Positions 8,686-18,083 of a DNA stretch of 61,420 bases are shown here, piece after piece. A program made the translations under genes and the position numbers. Location of the stretch: NCBI GenBank assembly GCA_038207425.1, contig JBBQZU010000021.1, positions 1 to 61,420 on the forward strand, given 5' to 3'. How positions within the stretch are numbered: the stretch's first letter is position 1; the number at the start of each line of letters is the position of its first letter. The notes beneath the pieces were generated by a model. It ran no database searches and was not told the DNA's origin. It saw nothing but the letters and a program-made list of their open reading frames with translations. The stretch is from JBBQZU01 sp038207425 (GTDB lineage: Bacteria > Bacteroidota > Bacteroidia > Flavobacteriales_D > Cryomorphaceae).

Positions 8686-10171
8686 GTGGAATCTTCACGA
8701 ACCGCAGCGCCAAAGCCTTGTTGGGGTGCTGGTTTACATAGCCCGCAATTTCAGGATTGTGCTTTCGCTTTTTATTACGGTGATAGCTGTGGGAGCTACC
8801 AACCCGAAATTTTTTCTCTATGCTTCATTTGCCTTAGGGCCGTTGATTGTGTTTCTTATAGTGCTCGCCTGGTATCAGTACCGCAATTTTACCTTTCATG
8901 TATCGGGCGAAGAACTCATTATTCACAAAGGAGTGTTTTTCAAGGAGCGCGTGGTAATACCTGCCGATAGGATTCAAAGTATTCAGATTACCGAGAATCT
9001 TTTTCAACGCATACTTGGGGTGGTGGCCGTAAAGGTGGATACTGCAGGATCAAAAGGAAGCGAATTGTCTATTAAGGCACTTGAGGTATCGCGCGCTGAA
9101 ATGCTTAAAGAGCTATTGTACGAAATCAAAAAGATTGAGCCGCCTGATGTAAGCACTGATGGAGATACATCGGTTTTGGCTGAAGTAAAAACCGAAGACA
9201 AAATTCTTGTTCATCTAAGCCTTAAAGACTTATTAAAAGTGGGCCTTACGGAAAATCACCTTCGTACTGGTATCATTGCGCTGGCTTTTACGTTTGGATA
9301 TATTAGCCAGTATCAGGAATATATTCAAAAGTATCTGGAAGGATATGTGGATGAATATGCCGAGCAGGTAGCCAATGCAGGAATTACCCTGGCACTTACT
9401 TTTATTTTCTTTTACATCATTATTTCGGTGGTAATAAGTTTGGTGCGCACCCTGCTAAGGTTTTATGACCTGAAGGCTGTGCTCAAATCCGATGCTGTGG
9501 AGATCAGCACCGGCTTACTGCAAAGACAACGCAGCCGCATACCGATCAATAAAATTCAGTTTGTGCAATGGGAAACAAATCCATTAAGGCGGTTAGCGGG
9601 TTTTGAATCGGCTAAACTGAAGCCTACAAACCCGGTAGGCGAAGTGCCAAGGCAGCAAGTAAATGAAATTCCAGCCCTGAAATTTTACGAAAGTGAACTT
9701 CTCGCTGAAGGGATTTTTCCGGGGTACGAAGTGCCAGTGAGTGGGTTTAAGGCCAATGCGATGGCCTATTTAAGAATTAATGTCATTCTATGGTCACTGT
9801 TAATACTTCCCGGAGTAGTCAGTAGTTTTTTTCTGTTGGGTTGGCAAGCACTGATGCTCTTACTCTTGTACCTGCCGGTGGCCTTTTTTGCATATCAGTA
9901 CGGTAAGCGGGTATCGATTCTTCTCAACGAAACTTATCTGTTAATGCTGCGAGGATGGATATTTCCAAAGCGTATTGTTATACCTACGCACAAACTTCAA
10001 TCTATTGCTTTGGTGCAAAATGTTCTGCTGAAGCGGAGAGGCCTGTGCCATCTCAATTTGTATACCGCCGCCGGCAGTCGCACCATTAGCTACCTTTCGG
10101 AAAATGACGCCATAGAACTGCGCAATTATATGCTCTATAAAATTGAAAAATACAACGAGCCCTGGATGTAA
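8678..10171 (+). CDS. PH domain-containing membrane protein (YdbT/bPH2 type), three-domain partner
   Basis: This 497-residue integral membrane protein contains three bPH2-like domains. Each shows the pattern of a strand GxxxxxRVVIPxxRIQSIQ, then Lxxxxx, then VDTAGS: about residues 85-150 (HKGVFFKERVVIPADRIQ), 275-335 (STGLLQRQRSRIPINKIQ) and 420-490 (RGWIFPKRIVIPTHKLQ). Helix pairs separate them at about 25-65, 190-260 and 365-405. This matches the YdbT family, partner of the preceding YdbS-like protein. Start: ATG at 8678 overlaps the upstream TGA by eight bases. Stop at 10171 is 30 bases from a convergent gene. Confidence 0.85.
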   Translation: MPEWNLHEPQRQSLVGVLVYIARNFRIVLSLFITVIAVGATNPKFFLYASFALGPLIVFLIVLAWYQYRNFTFHVSGEELIIHKGVFFKERVVIPADRIQSIQITENLFQRILGVVAVKVDTAGSKGSELSIKALEVSRAEMLKELLYEIKKIEPPDVSTDGDTSVLAEVKTEDKILVHLSLKDLLKVGLTENHLRTGIIALAFTFGYISQYQEYIQKYLEGYVDEYAEQVANAGITLALTFIFFYIIISVVISLVRTLLRFYDLKAVLKSDAVEISTGLLQRQRSRIPINKIQFVQWETNPLRRLAGFESAKLKPTNPVGEVPRQQVNEIPALKFYESELLAEGIFPGYEVPVSGFKANAMAYLRINVILWSLLILPGVVSSFFLLGWQALMLLLLYLPVAFFAYQYGKRVSILLNETYLLMLRGWIFPKRIVIPTHKLQSIALVQNVLLKRRGLCHLNLYTAAGSRTISYLSENDAIELRNYMLYKIEKYNEPWM

Positions 10172-10200
10172 TTTGTATATGGTTTAAACCCAAGAGCGGC

Positions 10201-11181
10201 TCATTGATTCACACTGATCAGTACGTTCCCGATTTTCTGACCCGTTTCCACGTAAGTGTAAGCATCTACAATTTCACTCAGCGGATATGTGCGGTCTATT
10301 ATTGGCTTGAATTTTCCGGCTTCGGCGAGTTCTCTAAGAAAAAGTATGTCGTCGCGTTTGAGCAGAGGAATCGGGAATAACACTCTTTTACCGCTTCGAA
10401 ACAGGCCGATTATTCCCAAGAAAGGATTTTCGAAATGGGGTCCGAGTTCCGTCGACATATAGATTCCTGTGTCATTGAGCAACGGCTTACAGCGCCCGAA
10501 ATTGCTCTTCCCGACTGCATCAAATACAACATCAAATTTATTTTGCAGCAGCGTGAAATCCTGCTTTGTATAGTCAATAACTACATCGGCACCGAGTGCT
10601 CTGACCAGGTCAAGATGCTGCGTGGCGCATACTGCGGTTACCTCAGCGCCTATATGTTTTGCAAGTTGAATAGCTGCCGAACCTATAGCACCGGTGCCGC
10701 CGTTGATCAGCACGCGCTGACCGGCTGTAATTTTTGCTGCCCTGATATTGCTAAGCGCATAGTGCCCACCTTCACTCAATGGAGCGGCATCACGATATGA
10801 AAACGCTGCTGGTATTTCCACTATGGCGGCATCTTCAGGCAAGGTGAGGTATTCTGCGTGCCCGCCAAATACTGAATCATTGAAGCCAAATATCCTATCG
10901 CCTATTTTGTATCTAGTTATTTCTTTTCCGATTTTGGTTATTTCACCCGCAAACTCGCAGCCCAATACTTTTTGTTTCGGAACAAACAGCCCACTGAAAA
11001 AACGCGATACAAAATACTCCGCGCTCCTGAAACCGCAGTCGGTGCGGTTCACTGTGGTGAAATGTACCTTCACCTGTACTTCTTTGGCTGTGGGAATCGG
11101 GCGGTTTATAACCTCAATCCCCACCACTTCAGGTGGTCCGTATTTGCGGAATACTGCCGCTTTCATTTTGTGATCTGACAT
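10201..11181 (-). CDS. Zinc-free MDR (quinone oxidoreductase-like) NAD(P)-dependent alcohol dehydrogenase
   Basis: This 326-residue medium-chain dehydrogenase/reductase has an N-terminal GroES-like domain (residues 1-130, with LGCEFAGEITKIGKEI near 94). The Rossmann domain carries the fingerprint INGGTGAIGSAAIQLA near residue 158. The usual structural-zinc cysteine cluster is absent, as in the quinone oxidoreductase / acryloyl-type branch. The family reduces enones, quinones or enoyl thioesters with NADPH; the substrate here is unknown. It is convergent with the PH-domain gene and divergent from the outer-membrane protein at 11361, so it is probably monocistronic. Confidence 0.85.
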   Translation of the reverse strand: MSDHKMKAAVFRKYGPPEVVGIEVINRPIPTAKEVQVKVHFTTVNRTDCGFRSAEYFVSRFFSGLFVPKQKVLGCEFAGEITKIGKEITRYKIGDRIFGFNDSVFGGHAEYLTLPEDAAIVEIPAAFSYRDAAPLSEGGHYALSNIRAAKITAGQRVLINGGTGAIGSAAIQLAKHIGAEVTAVCATQHLDLVRALGADVVIDYTKQDFTLLQNKFDVVFDAVGKSNFGRCKPLLNDTGIYMSTELGPHFENPFLGIIGLFRSGKRVLFPIPLLKRDDILFLRELAEAGKFKPIIDRTYPLSEIVDAYTYVETGQKIGNVLISVNQ

Positions 11182-11360
11182 ATTTTAATGCACCCAATTT
11201 CTAAACATTCGAAATACCAAGTTCAAATATCCAATGCTATGCTGATGGATTGATGCATATTTTTACGAAAGGGGCTGAAAACTGACCGATGGCTGTATAT
11301 GGATCATTTTTATTTTGGTTTCAAAAACTTCTTTACATTCGTTTAGATAACCAATCAATC

Positions 11361-12857
11361 ATGAAAAAAATTATCCTGTCATTTTTCGGAATTGCTGCCA
11401 CTTCGGTACTCTTTGCTCAAGCGGAGAAGGCGGCCTTCACAGAAACCGGCCGCGGCGCTGTGAACGCTTTCGTGACCGATTATCATGCGCTGGGCATTAA
11501 CCCTGCAAACCTGGCCTTTGGCAATGAATACAAGAAAAAATATACCCTTGGTTTTGCGCAGGCATCGCTGTCAAATTACGGCGAAGGTTTTACCCGCAAT
11601 GAATTATGGGGTGCTATTACCGGAGCGGATGATAAACTGCCCGTTGCTGACCAATTCGACGCTGCCAAGCGCTTTGCCAATACTGTTCTTTCACTCGACG
11701 TTAACGTCATGTTGCTCGGTTTTTCGGTTAATACAGAGAGTGCCGGTAATTTTGCTTTCTCCATCGGCACGAGATTCTCGCACTTTTCCTCGTTTAATGA
11801 TATAGGCGCTGACCATTTATGGCTGGGCTATGTTGATCCATATTTCGATCGTTGGGTAGTGCCCGGTGGTGGCGGAGCAAATGATACCATTGCTAATGGC
11901 GGTCCGAATTCTCCTCAGGTAAATGATGTAATTCTTGGACTTTCTTCAAACCCGCAATCTGCTACTGCGTTGTATAACAATACCACCGTGCGCAGTATGA
12001 GCTATACGGAGTATAATCTGGGCTATGGCCGTACGGTGTTTGAAAACGATAACCTTAAAATAAATGCAGGCGTTGGTTTGAAATATCTACAGGGGCTTTA
12101 TGTGCTTAATCTCGTAATTGCAGAAAATCAAGTGGTCAATGCATTCACCGCATCCACACCTGCGCTTGATATTAATTATGGCTCCGGAGCGCTTACCAAT
12201 CCGTCACGGGTTGAAGGCACCGGTTTTAAACCTGTAGGCACCGGATTTGGATTTGATTTCGGAGTGTCTATGGAGCTCAACGATCAGTTTAGGTTTTCAG
12301 CTTCAGTAACCGATATTGGATCTATTACCTTCGACGGCAATGTATACGCATCAGCCGATACCCTTGTGTATGATATAGATACGCAGGGTTTGGACGGTTA
12401 TAATTTCTTTAATCAATTGGATGTTTTTGCGGGCGATGACGGACTTTTTCAATGGAATGGGCTCGAAAAACAAAAGGTCAATCTCCCCACACAATTGCGG
12501 TTAGGAATGGCGTATTTCACCACTGAAAAAGTCAGATTGGGATTGGATATTGCTCTTCCGATGAATGAAGAGCCGGGCAACATTGACCGTATGTCGTTTG
12601 CCATGGGTGGTGAATATTTGGTAAGTGATGCATTCAGAGTTTCTACTGGTTTTGCAGCAGGCGAAAATTATGAATTCAGAATTCCAATAGGGTTTAATTT
12701 TATCGGAAACAACGGAGCCTGGGAAGCTGGTATAGCTTCTCGCGATGTACTTTTCTTTCTTCGTGATGTACGGCCTAATTTATCTCTTGCCATGGGCTTC
12801 CTTAGATTCAGGTTTGGTGCCATGGAGAAAGGTATTCAAAGCAGATTATTTAATTAA
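11361..12857 (+). CDS. DUF5723-like outer-membrane protein
   Basis: I placed the start at the ATG at 11361 (MKKIILSFFG), 24 codons inside a longer open frame, because it gives a classical signal peptide (cleavage after FAQA, residue 20). The mature 478 residues begin with a FadL/PorV-like pattern (ALGINPANLAF near residue 50). Repeated beta strands with turns follow, as in Bacteroidota DUF5723 proteins predicted to form outer-membrane barrels. The family has no established role. A TACATTCG hexamer-like element at 11334-11341 is a possible -7 box. Followed after 77 bases by a small secreted-protein gene that has its own candidate promoter. Confidence 0.75.
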   Translation: MKKIILSFFGIAATSVLFAQAEKAAFTETGRGAVNAFVTDYHALGINPANLAFGNEYKKKYTLGFAQASLSNYGEGFTRNELWGAITGADDKLPVADQFDAAKRFANTVLSLDVNVMLLGFSVNTESAGNFAFSIGTRFSHFSSFNDIGADHLWLGYVDPYFDRWVVPGGGGANDTIANGGPNSPQVNDVILGLSSNPQSATALYNNTTVRSMSYTEYNLGYGRTVFENDNLKINAGVGLKYLQGLYVLNLVIAENQVVNAFTASTPALDINYGSGALTNPSRVEGTGFKPVGTGFGFDFGVSMELNDQFRFSASVTDIGSITFDGNVYASADTLVYDIDTQGLDGYNFFNQLDVFAGDDGLFQWNGLEKQKVNLPTQLRLGMAYFTTEKVRLGLDIALPMNEEPGNIDRMSFAMGGEYLVSDAFRVSTGFAAGENYEFRIPIGFNFIGNNGAWEAGIASRDVLFFLRDVRPNLSLAMGFLRFRFGAMEKGIQSRLFN

Positions 12858-12860
12858 TTA

Positions 12861-12892
12861 TTGCATCTTCGCCTGCTAAGTGCCTATCTTTA
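12861..12892 (+). promoter_or_regulatory. Candidate Bacteroidota sigma-A promoter for the gene at 12935
   Basis: TTG at 12861-12863, 21 bases, then TATCTTTA at 12885-12892. This fits the Bacteroidota -33 TTG / -7 TAnnTTTG consensus with one mismatch. It lies just after the stop at 12857 and about 40 bases before the next start codon. Confidence 0.45.
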
Positions 12893-12934
12893 CCAAGCTA
12901 TAAAAGCGTAGTTGTTTACTAACCCAACCCAAAC

Positions 12935-13372
12935 ATGAGAGTATTCTTAGTTGCTTCACTTTGCATTTTTACCATTTCTGCTTTCGCTCAAAATACCAAA
13001 CAAACCCATTCAGACATACTCATAAAGCTTCTTGAAATCAGAGAAGTAGAAACGAAAATTACAGTGCAGGATGAATTTGGGGCAAATGTGGTTTACTTGA
13101 AGTGCAACGAGTTTATGGACAACTGCGAAGAAACTATTCCGGGCGGTAAATCGCTCATCCTTCCGCTGGGTGCCGACAGCCTTGCATCACTCCATGTTAA
13201 AAAATACCTGGATGTAAAAATGCTGGGTTTGCAGGACAGTATCGCGTCATGCCACTTTACCCTTGTAGGTGCAGGATTGCCTGAGGCCAATAGGTCATGG
13301 AACTGCAATGCAAATTTTGTTCTGGATAAGAAGAATGGCTGGACGATTACCCAGCACAATTGCCGCCAATAA
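12935..13372 (+). CDS. Small secreted protein of unknown function
   Basis: The product is 145 residues, with a signal peptide (residues 1-19, cleavage after AFAQ). The mature domain contains four cysteines (in YLKCNEFMDNCEE, IASCHF and HNCRQ/WNCNAN contexts) that could form disulfides. I recognise no family. ATG at 12935 is directly preceded by an AT/AC-rich leader without a Shine-Dalgarno sequence, as usual in this phylum. Neighbours on both sides are independent transcription units by spacing (77 and 87 bases). Confidence 0.7.
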   Translation: MRVFLVASLCIFTISAFAQNTKQTHSDILIKLLEIREVETKITVQDEFGANVVYLKCNEFMDNCEETIPGGKSLILPLGADSLASLHVKKYLDVKMLGLQDSIASCHFTLVGAGLPEANRSWNCNANFVLDKKNGWTITQHNCRQ

Positions 13373-13459
13373 TTTAAATTATTTTGCGGTAGTCTTCGCA
13401 ATCAGCCGTTGGTGTAATATGTATTTATTGGTATTGTTATATCGCTGTATATTGGTGCT

Positions 13460-14929
13460 ATGATTGCGAAATTATACAGGCATTATTTTCTTCAACTAAG
13501 GCGAACATCGCTGCTTGCCAGGGATGTTATTCAAGCCTTAGTTCTTGCCATTTTCGCGCTGTATGCTATTGTATCGATGGTTACAATCGGGGTAATAGGC
13601 GGCGACCTTATAAGGCAATTTTATCCTAAACAACCCGTGTTGCCAATAGCGATGGCAGCGTTGATATTCTACTTTCTCGCCGACGTACTTGTGCGGTATT
13701 TCTTCCAGAAGTATCCGGTTATGCAGGTTAAACCTTATATGATTTTACCTGTCGGTAAATCGGTGATTAGCCACTATCTTCTTAGCCGTTCGGCGATCCA
13801 TTTCTTCAATATCTTGCCACTCTTTGCTGTTGTGCCTTTTTTTCTGCGCGAAGTTTCGACAGAAGGAGGGATGATAGAACCTTCGGGTTTTCTTATTGCC
13901 GCTATATGTTTGCCTTTGTTGGCAAGTTACACAGGTTTTGCCTTGAATATTTCTTTGGGCGTGAAGAAGTCATGGCCCGCGGTAGCTCTCACAGCAATTA
14001 TTGTGTTGTTATATCTCGAGTATGCGGGTTATTTTTCGCTCATTGGCTTGCTTCAACCACTATCTGCATGGTTGCTTAAATCTGGATTGAGCATCGCACT
14101 ATTTCCGCTGCTGCTTCTTGGAATTTACAAATCCATGCACGGTTTTATTCTGCGAAAGCTCAACGTGCGCGCTGCATCGGCTGCGATTAATAGCGGTATT
14201 CTCAATACAGATATTGCATTTTTTAAGCGCTTCGGCGCGAGGGTGGCGCCCCTTATGCAGCTTGAATTGCAAATAGTTCAGCGGTTGCCACGGGCGCGGC
14301 AGTATGCCATCACCAGTCTGGTAATTTTGGCATTTCCACTTTTCTCGCTAGGCGAAAGCATTTCTCAGTACCTCATTCTGTTCTATGCATTTTTACTTAC
14401 CAGTATGCTGGCGCTCAATCACGGGCAGTTAATGCTCTCATGGAATAGCACCCACTTCGATTTGCTGCTGAGCAGAGGGATTTCAATTTCAGATATTTTC
14501 AAAGCAAAATACTATATGCTCTCGCTTTCATGTGCGCTCATGTGGCTACTTTGCTTGCCTTATGCATTTCTGAATTTAGATTATTTGTGGTTCACTACGG
14601 CGATGCTTTTGTATAACAGTACGGTGTCGGTTTTTGCTTATATGTTTCTCGCAAGTGCCAGTTCGCAGCGCATTGAACCCGAAGCAGGTGGCTTAATGAG
14701 TATGGACGGATTTGGCATTGGTCATTACCTGATTATTATTCCGCTTATTGCTATGCCATTTGCTGTTTTTGCAGTTGGCGATTTCGCTGGTGGTAAATGG
14801 TTGGGACTTGCTTTACTTGCAGCTATCGGACTTGCAGGTATATTTTTTCACCGACAGGTGATTGACTTAAGTGTGCAACTTTTCAAAAAGAATAAATACA
14901 GGATAGCCTCAGCTTTCCGCAAAGCTTAA
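13460..14929 (+). CDS. DUF5687-like ABC transporter permease
   Basis: The 489-residue polytopic membrane protein has about twelve hydrophobic segments (for example residues 27-47, 62-80, 110-130, 140-160, 170-190, 205-225, 280-330, 350-390 and 410-460). It has no soluble catalytic domain. It matches the DUF5687 family of Bacteroidota, large membrane subunits encoded directly before an ABC ATPase. Its TAA stop overlaps the ATPase ATG by one base (14929). Direction and substrate are unknown; export is likely, as no binding protein is present. Confidence 0.75.
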   Translation: MIAKLYRHYFLQLRRTSLLARDVIQALVLAIFALYAIVSMVTIGVIGGDLIRQFYPKQPVLPIAMAALIFYFLADVLVRYFFQKYPVMQVKPYMILPVGKSVISHYLLSRSAIHFFNILPLFAVVPFFLREVSTEGGMIEPSGFLIAAICLPLLASYTGFALNISLGVKKSWPAVALTAIIVLLYLEYAGYFSLIGLLQPLSAWLLKSGLSIALFPLLLLGIYKSMHGFILRKLNVRAASAAINSGILNTDIAFFKRFGARVAPLMQLELQIVQRLPRARQYAITSLVILAFPLFSLGESISQYLILFYAFLLTSMLALNHGQLMLSWNSTHFDLLLSRGISISDIFKAKYYMLSLSCALMWLLCLPYAFLNLDYLWFTTAMLLYNSTVSVFAYMFLASASSQRIEPEAGGLMSMDGFGIGHYLIIIPLIAMPFAVFAVGDFAGGKWLGLALLAAIGLAGIFFHRQVIDLSVQLFKKNKYRIASAFRKA

Positions 14930-15642
14930 TGCAGATGATAGAAATTAAGAACCTTTCGAAAGTATATAGCGGCCGTGAGGTGCTCAACATTCCGTGCCTG
15001 GATTTCAAGGTAGGAGAAACAGTAGGTGTGCTGGGAAATAACGGAGCCGGAAAAACTACGCTCTTTAGCCTTATTCTCGATTTGATAAAACCTGATGGCG
15101 GTACAATTCTGTCCGGTGGTACAGATGTTTCAACCAGCGAAGATTGGAAGAAATATACATCAGCTTATCTGGATGAAGGTTTTTTGATCAGCTTTCTCAC
15201 CCCGGAAGAATACTTCGCTTTTGTGGGTGAGCTCTTTGGCCGAAGCCGTGCTGAAACGGTCGAATACGTTGGGCAATTTGAAGATATATTCAACGGTGAA
15301 ATTCTTGGCAGAGGAAAATTAATCCGCGATTTGTCAAAGGGAAATCAAAAAAAGGTAGGCCTTATCGGAACGCTTATTGGCCGGCCCGAATGTGTTATTT
15401 GGGATGAGCCATTTGCCAACCTTGACCCCAGCACGCAATTGAAGCTCAAAAGCCTGGTGATTGATCAAAGCGCTAGGAGTACTTTTTTGGTGAGTAGCCA
15501 CGATTTGCACCACGTGTATGATACATGTCCGCGAATCATTATTCTTGAGCAGGGGCGATTTATCAAAGACCTTCGCCGCGACGATTTGCAACTTCACGAA
15601 CTCATTGCAATGTTCTCTACTGAAAAAGTTGAAATAGCCTAG
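14929..15642 (+). CDS. ABC transporter ATP-binding protein
   Basis: This 237-residue ATPase has Walker A GNNGAGKTT at about residues 36-44, a signature motif in the weak form LSKGNQKK near 139, Walker B CVIWDEP near 157 and the switch histidine in SSHDLHHV near 187. A DEG/GF Q-loop replacement region (YLDEGFLISFLTPEEY) precedes it. It belongs to the CcmA-like exporter ATPases (type 2 exporters). It forms the transporter with the DUF5687-like permease to which it is translationally coupled. Start: first ATG chosen because of the TAATG overlap; MIEIKNLSK two codons later is a possible alternative. Confidence 0.9.
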   Translation: MQMIEIKNLSKVYSGREVLNIPCLDFKVGETVGVLGNNGAGKTTLFSLILDLIKPDGGTILSGGTDVSTSEDWKKYTSAYLDEGFLISFLTPEEYFAFVGELFGRSRAETVEYVGQFEDIFNGEILGRGKLIRDLSKGNQKKVGLIGTLIGRPECVIWDEPFANLDPSTQLKLKSLVIDQSARSTFLVSSHDLHHVYDTCPRIIILEQGRFIKDLRRDDLQLHELIAMFSTEKVEIA

Positions 15643-15655
15643 AGTCTTCTTAAGT

Positions 15656-16603
15656 TTACAGAGTTTCGATCAAAACTTTGTAAAGGTCGAGCATCGCTTT
15701 CAGGTCAGTCAACGCTACTTTTTCACCCGGGCGGTGATAGTTATCTTCCGGTGGACCTACAAAACACCAATCCCAGGCAAAGGTGCTCATCTGCAACGAA
15801 TTTCCATCGCTGCCGCCGGTTTTTTCTACTTCCAGTTGATATGTTATTCCTGCATCTTTTGCTACCTGAATTACCTTTCGTACAAACGACTGTCGGGGTA
15901 TTCCCCTGTCGCGCACGGTGATGGCCACACCCTTTTTGTGCTTTATTGATGGCGATAGAAGCGTAACATCAGAGATGAGCGCCTGCTGTATTCCGAAATT
16001 TTCCTGAAGAAATTTTCCCGCAAATTGTGCGCCTCCGCCTCCTGTTTCTTCATAGGTAGTAAACGCAATAGCACCGTGTTCCATGGTATGGGCCTGAGTA
16101 AGTGCATTCCATACGCCTACGCGGTTGTCCATGTAGGCGCTGCTCACAAATTCCTTTGATTGTTTCCAGTCGGGCTTGTAGGTAAGCGGCGTACCTGCGC
16201 CAATATTTCTTTTTGCTTTATAGTGGTATACTTGCTCTTCAGCGCCTGTTTTTTTATCCTTTTTTGGTTTTTCAACTATCAGGGTGCACTCAAAAGGCCC
16301 TTTGTCATCTTCACCTACCAGTTTGGTACCGTCAACAGCTTTGGGATTCCCGATTTTTACAAGTTCCTTTTTATGTGCAACGCAGTAGCCCACAGTATCC
16401 ATATGTGCAAATATTGCAGTGCGGGGCTGCCCGAATACGGCAATTATCATATCTTGAAAACCAGCACCGGAAAATACCTGCGGCATAGATTTAAAATCCT
16501 TGCTATGGAGTGAAAAATATTTCAGGATGTACTCCGTCATTTTTGATTCATCGCCAGCAGTAGCAGGTATTGAGCAAAGTGTTTTAAGCAGATCGAGGTT
16601 CAT
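15656..16603 (-). CDS. M42-like metallopeptidase (aminopeptidase)
   Basis: This 315-residue cytosolic peptidase has the dinuclear-zinc pattern of clan MH: FAHMDTVG near residue 66 (His and Asp ligands), YMDNRVGVWNA near 160 (bridging Asp), TTYEETGGGGAQ near 183 (catalytic Glu pair), a DVT ligand near 213 and a C-terminal NYHRPGE His ligand near 290. It resembles the M42 glutamyl aminopeptidase / endoglucanase-annotated family; peptide specificity is unknown. It is the last gene of the minus-strand operon ribD-EamA-YigZ-M42: its ATG shares one base with the YigZ stop (16603). It ends 13 bases from the convergent ABC ATPase gene with no obvious terminator between. Confidence 0.85.
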   Translation of the reverse strand: MNLDLLKTLCSIPATAGDESKMTEYILKYFSLHSKDFKSMPQVFSGAGFQDMIIAVFGQPRTAIFAHMDTVGYCVAHKKELVKIGNPKAVDGTKLVGEDDKGPFECTLIVEKPKKDKKTGAEEQVYHYKAKRNIGAGTPLTYKPDWKQSKEFVSSAYMDNRVGVWNALTQAHTMEHGAIAFTTYEETGGGGAQFAGKFLQENFGIQQALISDVTLLSPSIKHKKGVAITVRDRGIPRQSFVRKVIQVAKDAGITYQLEVEKTGGSDGNSLQMSTFAWDWCFVGPPEDNYHRPGEKVALTDLKAMLDLYKVLIETL

Positions 16604-17211
16604 TAGAATATTCCTTTTGGTTCGGTGCGAATGTCGTGAAAAGCTTCAAAAGCCCGAAATACTTCTTCACTGTTTTGCGGAAGCACAGCAATATCAAGGC
16701 TGCACGACTCCTGAAAATTTTGTTCAAAGCTTTCCCATCCGTTTATGCGCAGGGCGAGCATTACATCGCTCATGCGTTCATAGCCGAAGTGCAGGGTGTA
16801 ATGCGCCATAAGCTGCTTTTCAATTTTTGTGGCAGCATCAATAGCCATTTGCGCCGCAGTGCGATAGGCATCAATTAGCCCCCCCACACCAAGTTTTGTG
16901 CCCCCGAAATAGCGCACTACAGCCACCAAAACGAAGGTGAGATCGTACTTCTCTATTTGTCCGAGTATGGGTGTTCCGGCCGAGTGCGTGGGCTCACCAT
17001 CGTCATTGGCCCTAAAATGCAATTTATCCGCTCCAAGGCGCCAGGCATAGCATAAGTGGTTGGCCTGGTAGTGTGCTTTGCGAAGTTGATTTAACGCATC
17101 ATTAATGAACAATTCTTCGGGCGCATGAATGGCAAATCCAAGGTGCTTACTGCCTTTTACCTTCCATTGGCTTTCGCCTGAAGTGCTTATCGTGGTATAG
17201 TTATATCTCAT
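16603..17211 (-). CDS. YigZ/IMPACT family protein
   Basis: This 202-residue protein has the UPF0029 (IMPACT N-terminal) pattern: KGSKHLGFA near residue 19, ACYAWRLG near 56, then the diagnostic DDGEPTHSAGTPIL at about residues 71-84 and VVRYFGGTKLGVGGL near 99-113. A C-terminal DUF1949-type half follows. In bacteria YigZ is a conserved single-domain relative of the eukaryotic translation regulator IMPACT; its biochemical role is unclear. Both neighbours overlap it (four bases upstream, one base downstream), so it is an internal operon member. Confidence 0.88.
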   Translation of the reverse strand: MRYNYTTISTSGESQWKVKGSKHLGFAIHAPEELFINDALNQLRKAHYQANHLCYAWRLGADKLHFRANDDGEPTHSAGTPILGQIEKYDLTFVLVAVVRYFGGTKLGVGGLIDAYRTAAQMAIDAATKIEKQLMAHYTLHFGYERMSDVMLALRINGWESFEQNFQESCSLDIAVLPQNSEEVFRAFEAFHDIRTEPKGIF

Positions 17212-18083
17212 ATTGTCTCGAAAATAAGCAAGGCAATACTGATGAGTGCTAATAAAATTCCAGCAATATTTTTCGGAGATAGTCGCTCCCTGAAAATTAC
17301 TACGGCTGCTATAGCCGACGCAGCTACAATGCCCATATTATTTACCGGAAGGGTAGCCGACCTGTTCAAAAATCCACTGCCAAGGGCACCCAGCAGAAAA
17401 TAAATGGAAGTATAATTAACCAGACCAAGTACCACCCCTGCAAGCAAGCTTTTTGTATGCAGATGTGCGCTTCCGCGAATAAGTTTTGCGGCTAGTAAAA
17501 CTACTCCTACCACAAATGCTGTAATGAACGGAATGGCTGTGAACTGTATCGTCGCATCACTCGAAAGAAGCATAAACTTTTCAGTGTAAGCCAGTATCAG
17601 ATCAAGTGCTCCCGAACCGATAAACAAAACAATGAGAAGCCAAGAAAATGATTGAATATTTTCGGCTTTCTTTTTTTTAGCTGTAGCAAGAATCACAGCA
17701 ATTATGCCGAGTACTATCGCAATTGATTTAAGTGCATCGAGCTTCTCATCGGGGTCGGCTATTACAAACCAGGATACAGGAATAAGCATGGACATTTTTG
17801 AGGCTACCGAGGTAGACGATACCCCATAAACCTGACTTGTATACGCCATCAGGTAAAACAGTGATATAAAGAGTAAGCCGCTCAGAATTCCCATTGGAAG
17901 CCAGGGCTCATTTATGATGTTAGCTTGGGCAAATGATTCCTCAGCATTTGCGATACCAAATATTGCTGCAACAAAATAATTCGCTACAATGGCTTGAAAT
18001 GTATTCAGCTTCCAGATGCCGAAATATTTAAAAAGCACATAAATCGCGGTAGAGCTCAAAATGCTCAACAAAAGCAATATCAT
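17208..18083 (-). CDS. EamA/DMT family permease
   Basis: The 291-residue membrane protein has ten predicted helices in two five-helix halves, as in the drug/metabolite transporter superfamily. The second half ends with the conserved PxxxxxxAxxxFxERLSPxxxxGxxLxxxxI pattern (FRERLSPKNIAGI near residue 262). Substrate cannot be read from the sequence. It overlaps YigZ and RibD genes by four bases each (ATGA), so it is made with riboflavin-pathway enzyme RibD. A metabolite or flavin-precursor exporter is possible but unproven. Confidence 0.85.
   Translation of the reverse strand: MILLLLSILSSTAIYVLFKYFGIWKLNTFQAIVANYFVAAIFGIANAEESFAQANIINEPWLPMGILSGLLFISLFYLMAYTSQVYGVSSTSVASKMSMLIPVSWFVIADPDEKLDALKSIAIVLGIIAVILATAKKKKAENIQSFSWLLIVLFIGSGALDLILAYTEKFMLLSSDATIQFTAIPFITAFVVGVVLLAAKLIRGSAHLHTKSLLAGVVLGLVNYTSIYFLLGALGSGFLNRSATLPVNNMGIVAASAIAAVVIFRERLSPKNIAGILLALISIALLIFETI

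Noticed and set aside
10181..10190. GGTTTAAACC palindrome between convergent genes
   Set aside because: Only ten bases with no loop, so it cannot act as a terminator hairpin; chance is likely.
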